NCBI GenBank assembly: GCA_014529675.2
Contig: CP076040.1
Coordinates: 62,001 to 126,000 of the forward strand
Direction: 5' to 3'
Origin: Opitutia bacterium ISCC 52
Lineage (GTDB): Bacteria > Verrucomicrobiota > Verrucomicrobiia > Opitutales > UBA2995
DNA length: 64,000 bases
Below, in pieces: positions 51,457 through 59,312 of this stretch. Within the stretch, counting starts at the first letter, position 1. Every line of letters starts with the position of its first letter. The notes below the pieces were generated by a model, which worked only from the letters and a program-made list of their open reading frames with translations, made no database searches and was not told where the DNA came from. The position numbers were made by a program, and so were the translations under genes.

Positions 51457-53625
51457 TTAATTGATGTCGGCCACTTCCGGATGGGTCGACTTGAGGTGAA
51501 AGGATTCACTGAGAACGACTTCCTTGATCAGGTCTTTTAAGCGGTAGTCGTCTTTGGCGATAGATTCAACGATCTGGTTGATGGAGGCGGTGTCGGCGAC
51601 ACCGGTTTCACGGCCAAGAGAGAAGGATAGCATGTGCGTGGCAAAGGCGCGTGCGAAGCGATCTTTCTCAGCAAGGATAGCGTCTTTGAATTCTACAATG
51701 TTCTTAAAGGGGTGCTTGTTGAAGAGCGTGCCGCGTGAGTCGACCTGCCGACCATTTTCATAGAGGTCCCGCCAGACGCCGGTGGCTCCATAATTCTCCA
51801 GGGCAAAGCCGAGTGGATCGATGCGCATGTGGCAACCGGCGCAGTCTTCGCGTTCCCGGTGCATGGCGAACTGCTCGCGCAAGGTGAGGTGCTCCATGTT
51901 TGGCTTCTCCGAGGTTTCTTCCAGGGGTGGCACATCGGCCGGAGGTGGTTCCGGTGGATCGTTAAAAATGACCGAGGCAATCCAGGAGCCGCGGGTGATG
52001 GGTTGGGTCCTTGTCGGATTGGAAGTCATGGTCATGACAGCCGCGTTGGTGATGACGCCTCCTTCACGACGATCCAACAACGGTATCCGTTTAAAAGGTA
52101 CGGCGGTTGGAATTTTACGGCTGGTCAGTGGGCCTCCGGTATACCATTGATCCAACAGATCACTGCGGTAAGTGAAATCCGAATCAATCAGTTGAAGGAT
52201 AGATCGGTTCTCAATGAGGACGGATTCAAAAAGAAGGAGCGGTTCCAACATCATGTGAATACTGACGCGGAACTTAGCGAAGTAGAAGTCGGGGAATTTA
52301 TCCGGATCAGGTACCGAGGAAATAATACGCTCCAGTTGAAGCCATTGAGAGGGAAAACTATCGCTGAAGCGTTTCAATTTCTTGTCCAGGAGCATGCGGT
52401 CGACTTGTTGCTCCAAGATTTTGGGCTCCTTTAAATGTCCGATCGCCGCCAGGTCGAGCAGCTCATCATCCGGAATACTCCCCCATAAGAAAAAGGACAG
52501 GCGCGAGGCTAATTCGTAGTCATCGATGCGCTCGGACTCATTCTCCGAACTGGCCCGATCGTAGAGATAAAGAAAGCGCGGCGAGGCGAGCACGGCGGAA
52601 GCCACTTCCTTCATGCAATCGGTGAACCCTGTCCCCGAGTCCATTTGGGCCACGGCGTAACTGGCATACCGATCCAGCACTGTGCTCGACACCGGTTGGC
52701 GAAAGGCACGGCTGAGGAATGTGCTCAGACGTTTCCTTATTTCCACAGCTGTATCACTGTCTACCGGTTCGGCAAAAAACTCATCCCAGATACCGCAGTT
52801 CTTTTCATTGAAGTCATGGCTCTCCACAATCGAACGGCTGAGCTGCAAAAAAGACTCGAGCAGTAGCGGGGACAAGGACAAGTGGTCGGCCCGGTTGTCG
52901 AATCCATGTTCGGCACGGAGGTCCTGGGGAAAGGGGGCCACTCCGGCCAGGCGTTTACCGATAAGCTGTGATTTACCCAAGGGTCGGCTACCGGCCTTCA
53001 GCTCATCTGGCATGACGCCCGAGGCGGGATCAAAGTAGTTGCTGTGGTCCCGCATCATACGCTCGGGCAGGGCAAACACATCAACCTTGAGATCAAAGAG
53101 GTCCTGCACCGCATTATTGTACTGAAAGCGATTCATTCGCCGGATGGGTGTAGCAGGAAACTCTTTGTTCGTCGCGACGGCGGTCTCGAGCAGGGCGTTG
53201 AGGTAGGAGAGAAGTTCCGTGCGAATAGCATCTTCCAGCGGCTCCTCTTCCTCCGGTGGCATTTCCTCGAAGTCCAGCACATCGATCATGTCCTGCAGCA
53301 ATTCGGGCTGATGAATCAGGTCGCTGGCCGAGTGGAGCTTGGTCAGGTCCACGTCCCCTTTGATCTTTTCCTTGGCTCCGTGACATTTCGCACAGCTTTG
53401 TTCGAAGACGGGTTGAACGAGGTCTTTAAAGATTTCTTCGCTGGCTTGTAATGAAGCCGAGCAAACAGCGATAAATCCAATCAACGCTGAAAGGCGAAAT
53501 GGATGGATGGCAAAGCACACTGGAGTCTGAAGTTTCAATGGGGTAGGTCCTTGGAGTAGGCTTTGAGTTTCTCCCAGTTTAGATGGTTCCTTCAATCCTT
53601 TTTTAAACTGAAGCACATAGCACAA
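51457..53625 (-). CDS. DUF1592/DUF1588/DUF1585 family cytochrome protein
   Basis: An exported protein of up to 722 residues. The PSCyt1-like heme domain has CAKCH at 78-82 (VQPVFEQSCAKCHGAKEKIK). DUF1587-type FPATPIRRMNRFQYNNAVQD, DUF1595/DUF1592 (LSFFLWGSIPDDELLDLAA, FPSQWLQLERI) and DUF1588 (DRREGGVITNAAVMTMTSNP, DCAGCHMRIDPLGFALENYG with a second CxxCH) follow. DUF1585 closes the protein (HMLSFSLGRETGVAD). The start is uncertain: the frame opens with TTG at 53625, and GTG at 53520 gives a cleaner signal peptide. No ATG precedes the heme motif. Its usual DUF1552 partner is at 37359-38702 instead of next door. Confidence 0.9.
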   Translation of the reverse strand: MCYVLQFKKGLKEPSKLGETQSLLQGPTPLKLQTPVCFAIHPFRLSALIGFIAVCSASLQASEEIFKDLVQPVFEQSCAKCHGAKEKIKGDVDLTKLHSASDLIHQPELLQDMIDVLDFEEMPPEEEEPLEDAIRTELLSYLNALLETAVATNKEFPATPIRRMNRFQYNNAVQDLFDLKVDVFALPERMMRDHSNYFDPASGVMPDELKAGSRPLGKSQLIGKRLAGVAPFPQDLRAEHGFDNRADHLSLSPLLLESFLQLSRSIVESHDFNEKNCGIWDEFFAEPVDSDTAVEIRKRLSTFLSRAFRQPVSSTVLDRYASYAVAQMDSGTGFTDCMKEVASAVLASPRFLYLYDRASSENESERIDDYELASRLSFFLWGSIPDDELLDLAAIGHLKEPKILEQQVDRMLLDKKLKRFSDSFPSQWLQLERIISSVPDPDKFPDFYFAKFRVSIHMMLEPLLLFESVLIENRSILQLIDSDFTYRSDLLDQWYTGGPLTSRKIPTAVPFKRIPLLDRREGGVITNAAVMTMTSNPTRTQPITRGSWIASVIFNDPPEPPPADVPPLEETSEKPNMEHLTLREQFAMHREREDCAGCHMRIDPLGFALENYGATGVWRDLYENGRQVDSRGTLFNKHPFKNIVEFKDAILAEKDRFARAFATHMLSFSLGRETGVADTASINQIVESIAKDDYRLKDLIKEVVLSESFHLKSTHPEVADIN

Positions 53626-53682
53626 GCAGATGTTCAGATTTATGAAGGCGTTGGGTTGATCCGCCCCCCAAAAAAGTAGTGA

Positions 53683-54558
53683 TCACAGCTGTTTCCTGAA
53701 TGCCTGCAGGGCGTCATTCTCTTTACTCACTTTGCAGATGAAGACCTGCTCCAGTTTGGCGTCTTCGGCTTTGAGCTTGATGGAAACCAGCGATGGGTCG
53801 GTGACCCCCAGGGCTGAGTTGGGCAGTATGGAAAAACCGCTGCCGGCTATGACCATAGCGAGGATGGCGGGCACTCCATTGGTTTCGCTGCCGATGGTGG
53901 AAAGCTTGCGGTTGAAGATGCGGGTAAGCTTTTCGCGATAGGCGGGAGCGAACACTTCGGATAAGGTAACCAGGTTTTCTTCGGAAAGCTCGACCGGTAG
54001 CAAGGAACGTTTGTGAGATAGCGGATGCTCTTTGGGCAGGATGACGCGAAGGTCCTCTGTTTTCCAGGGCACAATCTGCAGTCCGCGGATGGCACGCTTG
54101 GGTCGGACTCCGAGAAAGGCTCCATCCAGGCGACCGGCCTCCAGCTCTTCCAGCAGGCGGGCAGGGGAGAGATCAGACAAGGCGAGCTGGGTGTCAGGGT
54201 GTTTCTGCCGGAATTGCTTAAACAGTTTCAGCAGTTGTTCCTCCATCAATGCCCCCACGAAACCAATGCGCAGGCGCTTGGGTTCTCCTCTAGCCGCTCG
54301 GCGGGCGGCCTCCCTGGCGCGGTTAAGAATGGTGGGAATTTGATAGGACTCATTGAGGAAGAGCTCGCCAGCCCGGGTGAGACGGATGCGCTTTCCTTCT
54401 CGATGAAAGAGCTTCGCGCCGATGGCTGACTCCAGCTCCTGAATGTGACGGCTGAGAGGTGGTTGCGAGATATTCAGGCGCTTGGCCGCGTTGGTGAAAT
54501 GGAAATCGCGGCAGACTTCGAGAAAGCACTCCAACTGTTTCAGGGAAATATCAATCAT
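53683..54558 (-). CDS. LysR-type transcriptional regulator
   Basis: A 291-residue LysR protein: winged helix at 1-60 (LKQLECFLEVCRDFHFTNAA, ISQPPLSRHIQELESAIGAK, LFHREGKRIRLTRAGELFL), linker helix, then the two-lobed effector domain (KRLRIGFVGALMEEQLLKLF, RLDGAFLGVRP, LSHKRSLLPVELSEENLVTL, GSGFSILPNSAL). It is divergent from the aminotransferase gene at 54650 with 91 bases between, the classical arrangement of a LysR regulator and its target. The inducer is not evident; an amino acid is plausible given the neighbour. Confidence 0.92.
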   Translation of the reverse strand: MIDISLKQLECFLEVCRDFHFTNAAKRLNISQPPLSRHIQELESAIGAKLFHREGKRIRLTRAGELFLNESYQIPTILNRAREAARRAARGEPKRLRIGFVGALMEEQLLKLFKQFRQKHPDTQLALSDLSPARLLEELEAGRLDGAFLGVRPKRAIRGLQIVPWKTEDLRVILPKEHPLSHKRSLLPVELSEENLVTLSEVFAPAYREKLTRIFNRKLSTIGSETNGVPAILAMVIAGSGFSILPNSALGVTDPSLVSIKLKAEDAKLEQVFICKVSKENDALQAFRKQL

Positions 54559-54649
54559 ATTATAAAAGTATCAATATAAGATTTAGATAGCATTAGTGTA
54601 TTTAAGCAATCTCTGTTATTCTTGAAGCATAACGAACTCAGCACTTACC
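54559..54649. promoter_or_regulatory. Divergent LysR/aminotransferase promoter region
   Basis: A strikingly AT-rich 91-base gap between the two start codons. LysR regulators typically bind T-N11-A sites in such gaps and repress themselves while activating the neighbour. Several overlapping AT-rich half-sites (for example ATAAAAGTAT, CAATATAAG) are present, but I could not single out one. Confidence 0.4.
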
Positions 54650-55810
54650 ATGTACGCCTCAAGAATCAGTCGCCTAACGGGCTCCGTTGCCCGTGAAATC
54701 CTATCCCACGCAAATAAGAAGGACATGTTGTCCTTTGCTGGAGGTTTGCCGGCCACCGAGGCCTTTGAGGGTTTGGAGATGCCGGATGAGAAAGGTTCCA
54801 GCTTTCAGTATGGAGCATCCGAAGGGGAGCAGTCGTTGCGTGAACTCTTTGCCAATCGCTTTCAAGCCAAAGGCATTGAGTGTGGCTTTGAGCAGGTATT
54901 AATAACCTCCGGGGCCCAGCAGGGAGTCGACTTGGTGAGCAAGCTGTTTATTGAGCCGGGTATTCGTGTTGGCATTGAGAAGCCCACTTACCTGGCGGCC
55001 ATTCAATCGTTCGCTCTGTTCGGTGCAGCGTTTGACACCTTTTCTCTCGAACCTGATGGCCCCAACTTGGAGGAATTCGAACAGGTCCTGCAAAAGGGCG
55101 AAGTTCGATTCATTTATCTCTGTCCCAGTTTTCAAAATCCGTCGGGAATTTGCTACTCATTGGAAAAGCGGAAAGCGGTGGCGGCCTTATTGGATAAGTA
55201 CGAGGTAACGCTTATCGAAGACGACCCCTATGGCGAACTGAACTATACGGACGCTTGCACGGTTCCTATCTGTTCGTTTCTGAAGAAGGCCAAGTGGATT
55301 CAATTCAACACCGTATCCAAAATCCTGGCACCGGGATTACGGTTAGGTTGCCTGGTTTGTTCTCCAGAATTTTTCCCTTACCTCTTAAAACTGAAACAGG
55401 CTGCTGATTTGCATTCGAATCGTTTTTCACAAGCAGTCGTTCATCAATGGTTGTCGAATGAGGAGATGATGAGCCAGCGAACTCAACAGCTGCGATCCCT
55501 CTACTATGAGAAGCAGCGGTTGATGGCTCAGTCGTTGGATAAATATTTCAAAGATATTGCCGAATGGAATACTCCTGAGGGAGGCCTGTTCTTTTGGTTG
55601 CGATTGAAAGAGGAGATGGATGCCCGTGACTTGCTGGGTCGTACCTTGGAGAAAGGTGTGGCCTTTATGCCTGGTGGACCGTTCTTTCCGACGGAGAAAG
55701 AAGGAGCAGCATACATACGTTTGAATTTTAGTAACCCACCGAGTGAGCGTATAGAAGAAGGATTGAAGGTATTGGCTGAGCAGGTGAAACAAACAGCGGT
55801 GGTAGCTTAG
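54650..55810 (+). CDS. PLP-dependent aminotransferase, class I/II (2-aminoadipate/MocR-like group)
   Basis: A 386-residue cytoplasmic aminotransferase without a DNA-binding domain. Fold type I landmarks are all there: LSFAGGLPATEAF, FQYGASEGEQSLRELFANRF, VLITSGAQQGVDLVSKLFIE, CPSFQNPSGICYSLEKRKAV, LIEDDPYGELNY with the pyridine Asp, and NTVSKILAPGLRLGCLV with the Schiff-base Lys. These match LysN-like and MocR-domain aminotransferases that act on 2-aminoadipate, aromatic or branched amino acids. The order with the divergent LysR gene implies regulation by that protein. Family confident, substrate unknown. Confidence 0.9.
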   Translation: MYASRISRLTGSVAREILSHANKKDMLSFAGGLPATEAFEGLEMPDEKGSSFQYGASEGEQSLRELFANRFQAKGIECGFEQVLITSGAQQGVDLVSKLFIEPGIRVGIEKPTYLAAIQSFALFGAAFDTFSLEPDGPNLEEFEQVLQKGEVRFIYLCPSFQNPSGICYSLEKRKAVAALLDKYEVTLIEDDPYGELNYTDACTVPICSFLKKAKWIQFNTVSKILAPGLRLGCLVCSPEFFPYLLKLKQAADLHSNRFSQAVVHQWLSNEEMMSQRTQQLRSLYYEKQRLMAQSLDKYFKDIAEWNTPEGGLFFWLRLKEEMDARDLLGRTLEKGVAFMPGGPFFPTEKEGAAYIRLNFSNPPSERIEEGLKVLAEQVKQTAVVA

Positions 55811-55824
55811 GAGAGATTGATTAA

Positions 55825-56192
55825 GGTAGGGACGCATCGCCGAGGCGTCCGTTGTTGGGGTCTCCCATAACGTAATATATTACCAGAAAAAGTTGGTGAT
55901 GAGTTGTTTTTGCCCTCCTTTTTTGCCCCAAAAAACAGTGCTCTTAGGTCTGGAGAATTACTTACAGCAATGAATTTCTTGAACAGAAGATAACGAAGGA
56001 AACAAAGAACAGAAATTTCGAACCTTCCGTTATCGCGTTATGCTGGTGTCACTTCGTTCGAAACTCACGTACGTTCGTTGAGGTGTCGCCTCTGGCTTCG
56101 GTAGTTTCCTTCTGTTAAAAATGCGTCACATCAGACTTCGGCTCGTGTTGGTGTCCTCACTATGTTCCTCGAAACGGCGATCGAGCCCTACC
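55825..56192. repeat. REP-like family A element with arms split, plus purine-rich repeats
   Basis: The left arm at 55825-55850 begins GGTAGGGACGCATCGCCGAG; the matching right-arm end CGGCGATCGAGCCCTACC is at 56175-56192, some 325 bases away instead of about 20. Between them are a copy of the TTGAACAGAAG repeat (55979-56008) and an inverted partial copy (56104-56122). This fills most of the 432-base gap between the aminotransferase and the iron-dehydrogenase genes. No coding frame is credible here. It looks like a REP element invaded by, or assembled with, the second repeat. Confidence 0.6.
55979..56008. repeat. Dispersed purine-rich repeat (TTGAACAGAAG type), copy 2
   Basis: The plus strand reads TTGAACAGAAGATAACGAAG then GAAACAAAGA, matching the reverse complement of 930-966 over the core with a six-base shortening. 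It is located inside the split family A element. Confidence 0.55.
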
Positions 56193-56242
56193 TTTAAAGT
56201 GAAATAAAGTAGGAGTAGGAGGAAGAGTAAGAATGGGTTGGT

Positions 56243-57520
56243 CTACCAGTAACGCAGTGCGTCTTGAAACAGGGCAGTCAGGTCTGACTCGGTAGCTGCT
56301 TTGGGAGAAAGCTTGGTCACCCGATGTTGTGGCAGTGTGCCTTCTACCAGCTTTGGAATATCTGCTTCCGAATAGCCGACTGCCTCCAGCCCATTGGGCA
56401 TGTTCAGGGCTTTCATGAATTCAATGATTCGTTGGGCCAATGCTTCTCCGATGTCAGAATCTGAAACGCCATCTACCTTTGCTGCCAGGGCTATAGCTGC
56501 CTGGCGGTGACGTTTGGGGTTGGTCGAAGCGGTGAATCGAAACACCGCGGGTGCATTGAGGATGACCGACATGCCATGGGGAACGAGTGGGTGGTCGGTG
56601 TTGAATCCCTCGGGCACAAATTCCCGAACGTGACTCGAGACCGGGTAGGACATGCCGTGAGGCAGGTGAACCCCGGCATTGCCAAAACCTACGCCTGCTA
56701 TACCCGCGGCCAGGTGCATACGTCCTCGAGCTTCAATGTCGTTGGAATCCTGATACGCGCGGATCAAATACTGGTCGACCATTCGAAGGGCTTCGAGCGA
56801 CCACAAATCGCTGATGGGGTTTGAGCCCTGGTAAGCGGGACGGAGGATGGGTCGCTCGGGTCGTGGGCGTTCCTGAAAGTGGATGGCGGTGTAAGATTCG
56901 ATGGCGTGGCTGAGGACATCCAAGCCGGTAGATGCTACGATCGTGGCAGGAAGGCTGCTCAGGTTCTTCGGATCAATCAGCCCCAGAGTTGGCTTAAGCT
57001 GCCTGTGGGCAATGCCCGTCTTGGCATGAATGGAACTGAGGTCGAAAATTGATACGCCTGTTGTTTCGCTTCCTGTTCCACAGGTCGTTGGAATCGCATA
57101 CAAGGGTTTCACAGGTCCTGGCACCGGCTTTCCTTTACCAATGGGTGCGTTTACGTAGTCGAGTAGATCCGCAGGATAAGTCGTGTAGAGATTGACTGCC
57201 TTGGCGGTATCAATAACCGAGCCGCCACCAACGGCGACAATGCAATCAAATGCTTGTTCTTCGGCAAAGCGAATGGCGTGCAGAAAGGATTGGTCATTCG
57301 GCTCCACACGAACCTGCTTATACAGCTGGTAGGAGATCTTACTGGTTTTCAGGGAGGCGAGTGTGTTTTCGACCGGTGGAAGTTTTGCGAGGTTTTCATC
57401 GGTGATGACCAGGGCTGTTTGGTGCCCTGCATCACTCAAATCCATACCAATCTCTGCGGTGATGCCTTCACCGAAGCGAATGTTCGATGTCGCCATCTCA
57501 AATGCGGTATCATTTTTCAT
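56243..57520 (-). CDS. Iron-containing alcohol dehydrogenase, hydroxyacid-oxoacid transhydrogenase-like
   Basis: From the ATG at 57520 (425 residues; a TTG at 57535 is the alternative) this is a group III metal-dependent dehydrogenase. CIVAVGGGSVIDTAKAVNLY binds the nucleotide, LYAIPTTCGTGSETTGVSIF follows, and GLDVLSHAIESY with VHLPHGMSYPVSSHVREFVP carries metal-binding His residues. NTDHPLVPHGMSVILNAPAV and the Pro-Lys-Arg-His after it resemble ADHFE1-type hydroxyacid-oxoacid transhydrogenase. That enzyme oxidises 4-hydroxybutyrate to succinate semialdehyde using 2-oxoglutarate. It starts 11 bases after the IclR gene stop, so both share a transcript from the palindrome at 58361. Confidence 0.88.
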   Translation of the reverse strand: MKNDTAFEMATSNIRFGEGITAEIGMDLSDAGHQTALVITDENLAKLPPVENTLASLKTSKISYQLYKQVRVEPNDQSFLHAIRFAEEQAFDCIVAVGGGSVIDTAKAVNLYTTYPADLLDYVNAPIGKGKPVPGPVKPLYAIPTTCGTGSETTGVSIFDLSSIHAKTGIAHRQLKPTLGLIDPKNLSSLPATIVASTGLDVLSHAIESYTAIHFQERPRPERPILRPAYQGSNPISDLWSLEALRMVDQYLIRAYQDSNDIEARGRMHLAAGIAGVGFGNAGVHLPHGMSYPVSSHVREFVPEGFNTDHPLVPHGMSVILNAPAVFRFTASTNPKRHRQAAIALAAKVDGVSDSDIGEALAQRIIEFMKALNMPNGLEAVGYSEADIPKLVEGTLPQHRVTKLSPKAATESDLTALFQDALRYW

Positions 57521-57531
57521 GGGGTCTTTCT

Positions 57532-58341
57532 TCAACAGATGAGTTGTGAGCCCAATTCTTTGGAGGCAGTCCTTAGAGTAGGCAAGATTTCTGTTTCCAT
57601 TGCTCGCTTGGAGGTTTGCATGGCTTGGACTCCGACTGTCATGGCAGCGATAACTCGTTGATTTTGATTCCGCACCGAGACGGAAACAGAGCGAAGTCCG
57701 ATCTCCAACTCTTGATTGACCAACGAGTACCCACTGTAGCGGGATTCTCGAATAACTTCCAAGAGATCATTGATTTCGGTCTTGGTGTACTCGGTGCGTT
57801 TGACCCGGTCCATGGCTTTGAGTCTGCTGAGAATATCTTCATCGTCATAGTCTGCCAACAAGACTCTCCCCAATGAGGAGCAGTAGGCGGGTAAGCGACT
57901 TCCTATGCCCAGTGTTAAATCTATTACTTTCTTCGCGGCTGAGCGGGCCACATAAACGACTTCGTTCTCATCCAAGACGGCGAGGGAACAAGATTCACCG
58001 GTGGCATCCTTTACACGATCCAAGAATTCCTGAGCTTGAGTGGTGAGAGGTGATGCTGAGAAGTAAGTCTGGCTCAACGAAATGACTTTGGGTTCCAGAT
58101 GAAATCCATCCGCGGATTTGCGGACATAGCCCAACTGCTCCAGGGTATAGAGACAGCGGCGAACCACTGCACGGGAGAGTCCTGTTCGTTCGCTGAGATG
58201 GGTCATCTTTAATCCGGTAGCATTGTCTGAAAATGCGCTCAATACGGCCAATCCCCGGGCCAATGAGTTCATGAAATTGGGATCCCCTTTGCGAAACAGT
58301 ATGGAAGCTTGGTTCTTTTGATCTATGGGAGTTGACGTCAT
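57532..58341 (-). CDS. IclR family transcriptional regulator
   Basis: From the ATG at 58341 (269 residues; a TTG at 58377 would lie inside the palindromic operator) this is a full-length IclR protein. The winged helix is at about 24-85 (NSLARGLAVLSAFSDNATGL, HLSERTGLSRAVVRRCLYTL, LGYVRKSADGFHLEPKVISL). The effector domain follows (GESCSLAVLDENEVVYVARS, GSRLPAYCSSLGRVLLA, SGYSLVNQELEIGLRSVSVS). The sequence leans to the PcaR/PcaU/PobR side of the family, which respond to aromatic or short organic acids. It heads the leftward transcript with the dehydrogenase and faces the SDR-ALDH-esterase genes across a perfect 34-bp palindrome. Confidence 0.92.
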   Translation of the reverse strand: MTSTPIDQKNQASILFRKGDPNFMNSLARGLAVLSAFSDNATGLKMTHLSERTGLSRAVVRRCLYTLEQLGYVRKSADGFHLEPKVISLSQTYFSASPLTTQAQEFLDRVKDATGESCSLAVLDENEVVYVARSAAKKVIDLTLGIGSRLPAYCSSLGRVLLADYDDEDILSRLKAMDRVKRTEYTKTEINDLLEVIRESRYSGYSLVNQELEIGLRSVSVSVRNQNQRVIAAMTVGVQAMQTSKRAMETEILPTLRTASKELGSQLIC

Positions 58342-58360
58342 TTTATGCAATTGAAACGAT

Positions 58361-58394
58361 GTTCTTTCTTCGAACAAATGTTCGAAGAAAGAAC
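58361..58394. promoter_or_regulatory. Perfect 34-bp palindrome, probable IclR operator
   Basis: GTTCTTTCTTCGAACA (58361-58376) and TGTTCGAAGAAAGAAC (58379-58394) are exact reverse complements around a two-base AA centre. It lies 19 bases upstream of the IclR start and 65 bases before the SDR start, the expected position for a divergent autoregulatory operator. The GTTCG/CGAAC half-sites are of the kind bound by PcaU/PobR-type IclR proteins. I saw no second copy in the window. Confidence 0.75.
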
Positions 58395-58459
58395 ATTTAG
58401 GTCAACGCAAGAGTGTTGCCCGATCTCCAAACAAGCGGATAGGTTTTAAGTATCTTACT

Positions 58460-59212
58460 ATGAGCGAGCAGATGAAGCGTGTGGCGTTAATTACAGGAAG
58501 TGGTTCTGGCGTAGGTCGAGCATGTGCAGTGCGATTTGCGAAATTGGGCTTTGATCTAGTGGTTAACTACTTGGGTAGTGAGGATGAAGCCCAAGAGACT
58601 CGTCGATTAGCCGAGATTCATGGGGCGGAGGTGCTGTTAGCGAATTGTGACGTTAGTCAAAATGAGGAGGTGGTGGAAATGCTCCGAAAAGTGGAGGATC
58701 ATTTTGGCCGACTCGATTTGGTCGTTAACTCGGCAGGCACGACTCACTTTATCGACCACACAGATTTGGACGCTATGGACGAGGCCAAGTGGGATTCGAT
58801 CCTGGCGGTGAATACCAAAGGTCCGTTTTTTGTGATTCGTGCGGCGATACCCTTGCTACAGCAATCGGGAAATGCAGCCGTGGTGAATATTTCATCCGCT
58901 GCTGCTTTGTCGGGCTCCGGGTCGTCCATTGCCTATTGTGCCAGTAAAGGTGCCTTAAATACGATGACCAAGTCTTTAGCAAAAGCCTTTGCTCCACAGA
59001 TACGTATCAACGCTGTTTGTCCAGGCCCCATTGACAGTACCTGGCTACGTCAAGGCATGACTGAGAAAGAGATCGATGAGCGTGTTTCGGTGATTCCCAT
59101 TCCCGAGCTCATTCAGCCGAACGATGTCGCGGACACCGTGGTCTACCTCGCACTCGAATCCTCCAAATCAACCGGGCAGATTCTTGTGTTGGATGGTGGG
59201 AGAACGATGTGA
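58460..59212 (+). CDS. Short-chain dehydrogenase/reductase (FabG-like)
   Basis: A 250-residue classical SDR: nucleotide motif TGSGSGVG at 12-19, NSAG at 90-93, active-site Ser145/Ser146 in VVNISSAAAL, and Tyr159 and Lys163 in YCASKGALNTM. The CPGPIDSTWL and LVLDGGRTM segments are usual. An internal ATG at 58472 is an alternative start. It is the first gene of the rightward transcript from the palindrome and probably oxidises a hydroxyl group released by the esterase two genes downstream, or reduces a keto intermediate. Substrate unknown. Confidence 0.9.
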   Translation: MSEQMKRVALITGSGSGVGRACAVRFAKLGFDLVVNYLGSEDEAQETRRLAEIHGAEVLLANCDVSQNEEVVEMLRKVEDHFGRLDLVVNSAGTTHFIDHTDLDAMDEAKWDSILAVNTKGPFFVIRAAIPLLQQSGNAAVVNISSAAALSGSGSSIAYCASKGALNTMTKSLAKAFAPQIRINAVCPGPIDSTWLRQGMTEKEIDERVSVIPIPELIQPNDVADTVVYLALESSKSTGQILVLDGGRTM

Positions 59213-59312
59213 GACATGAATTTTTGAAAGGCCCAGATCTTCTCTTTGTCTTGTTTCCATGGGATGTCCTTGATTGAGTGAATCGGTTGTAATCTGAAAA
59301 CAAAATGACGCT

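Noticed and set aside
58029-58050. CCTGAGCTTGAG in the IclR gene as a third copy of the 24-bp element
   Set aside because: It encodes the normal QEFLDRV region of IclR proteins, lacks the CGAA flank and causes no insertion relative to the family.
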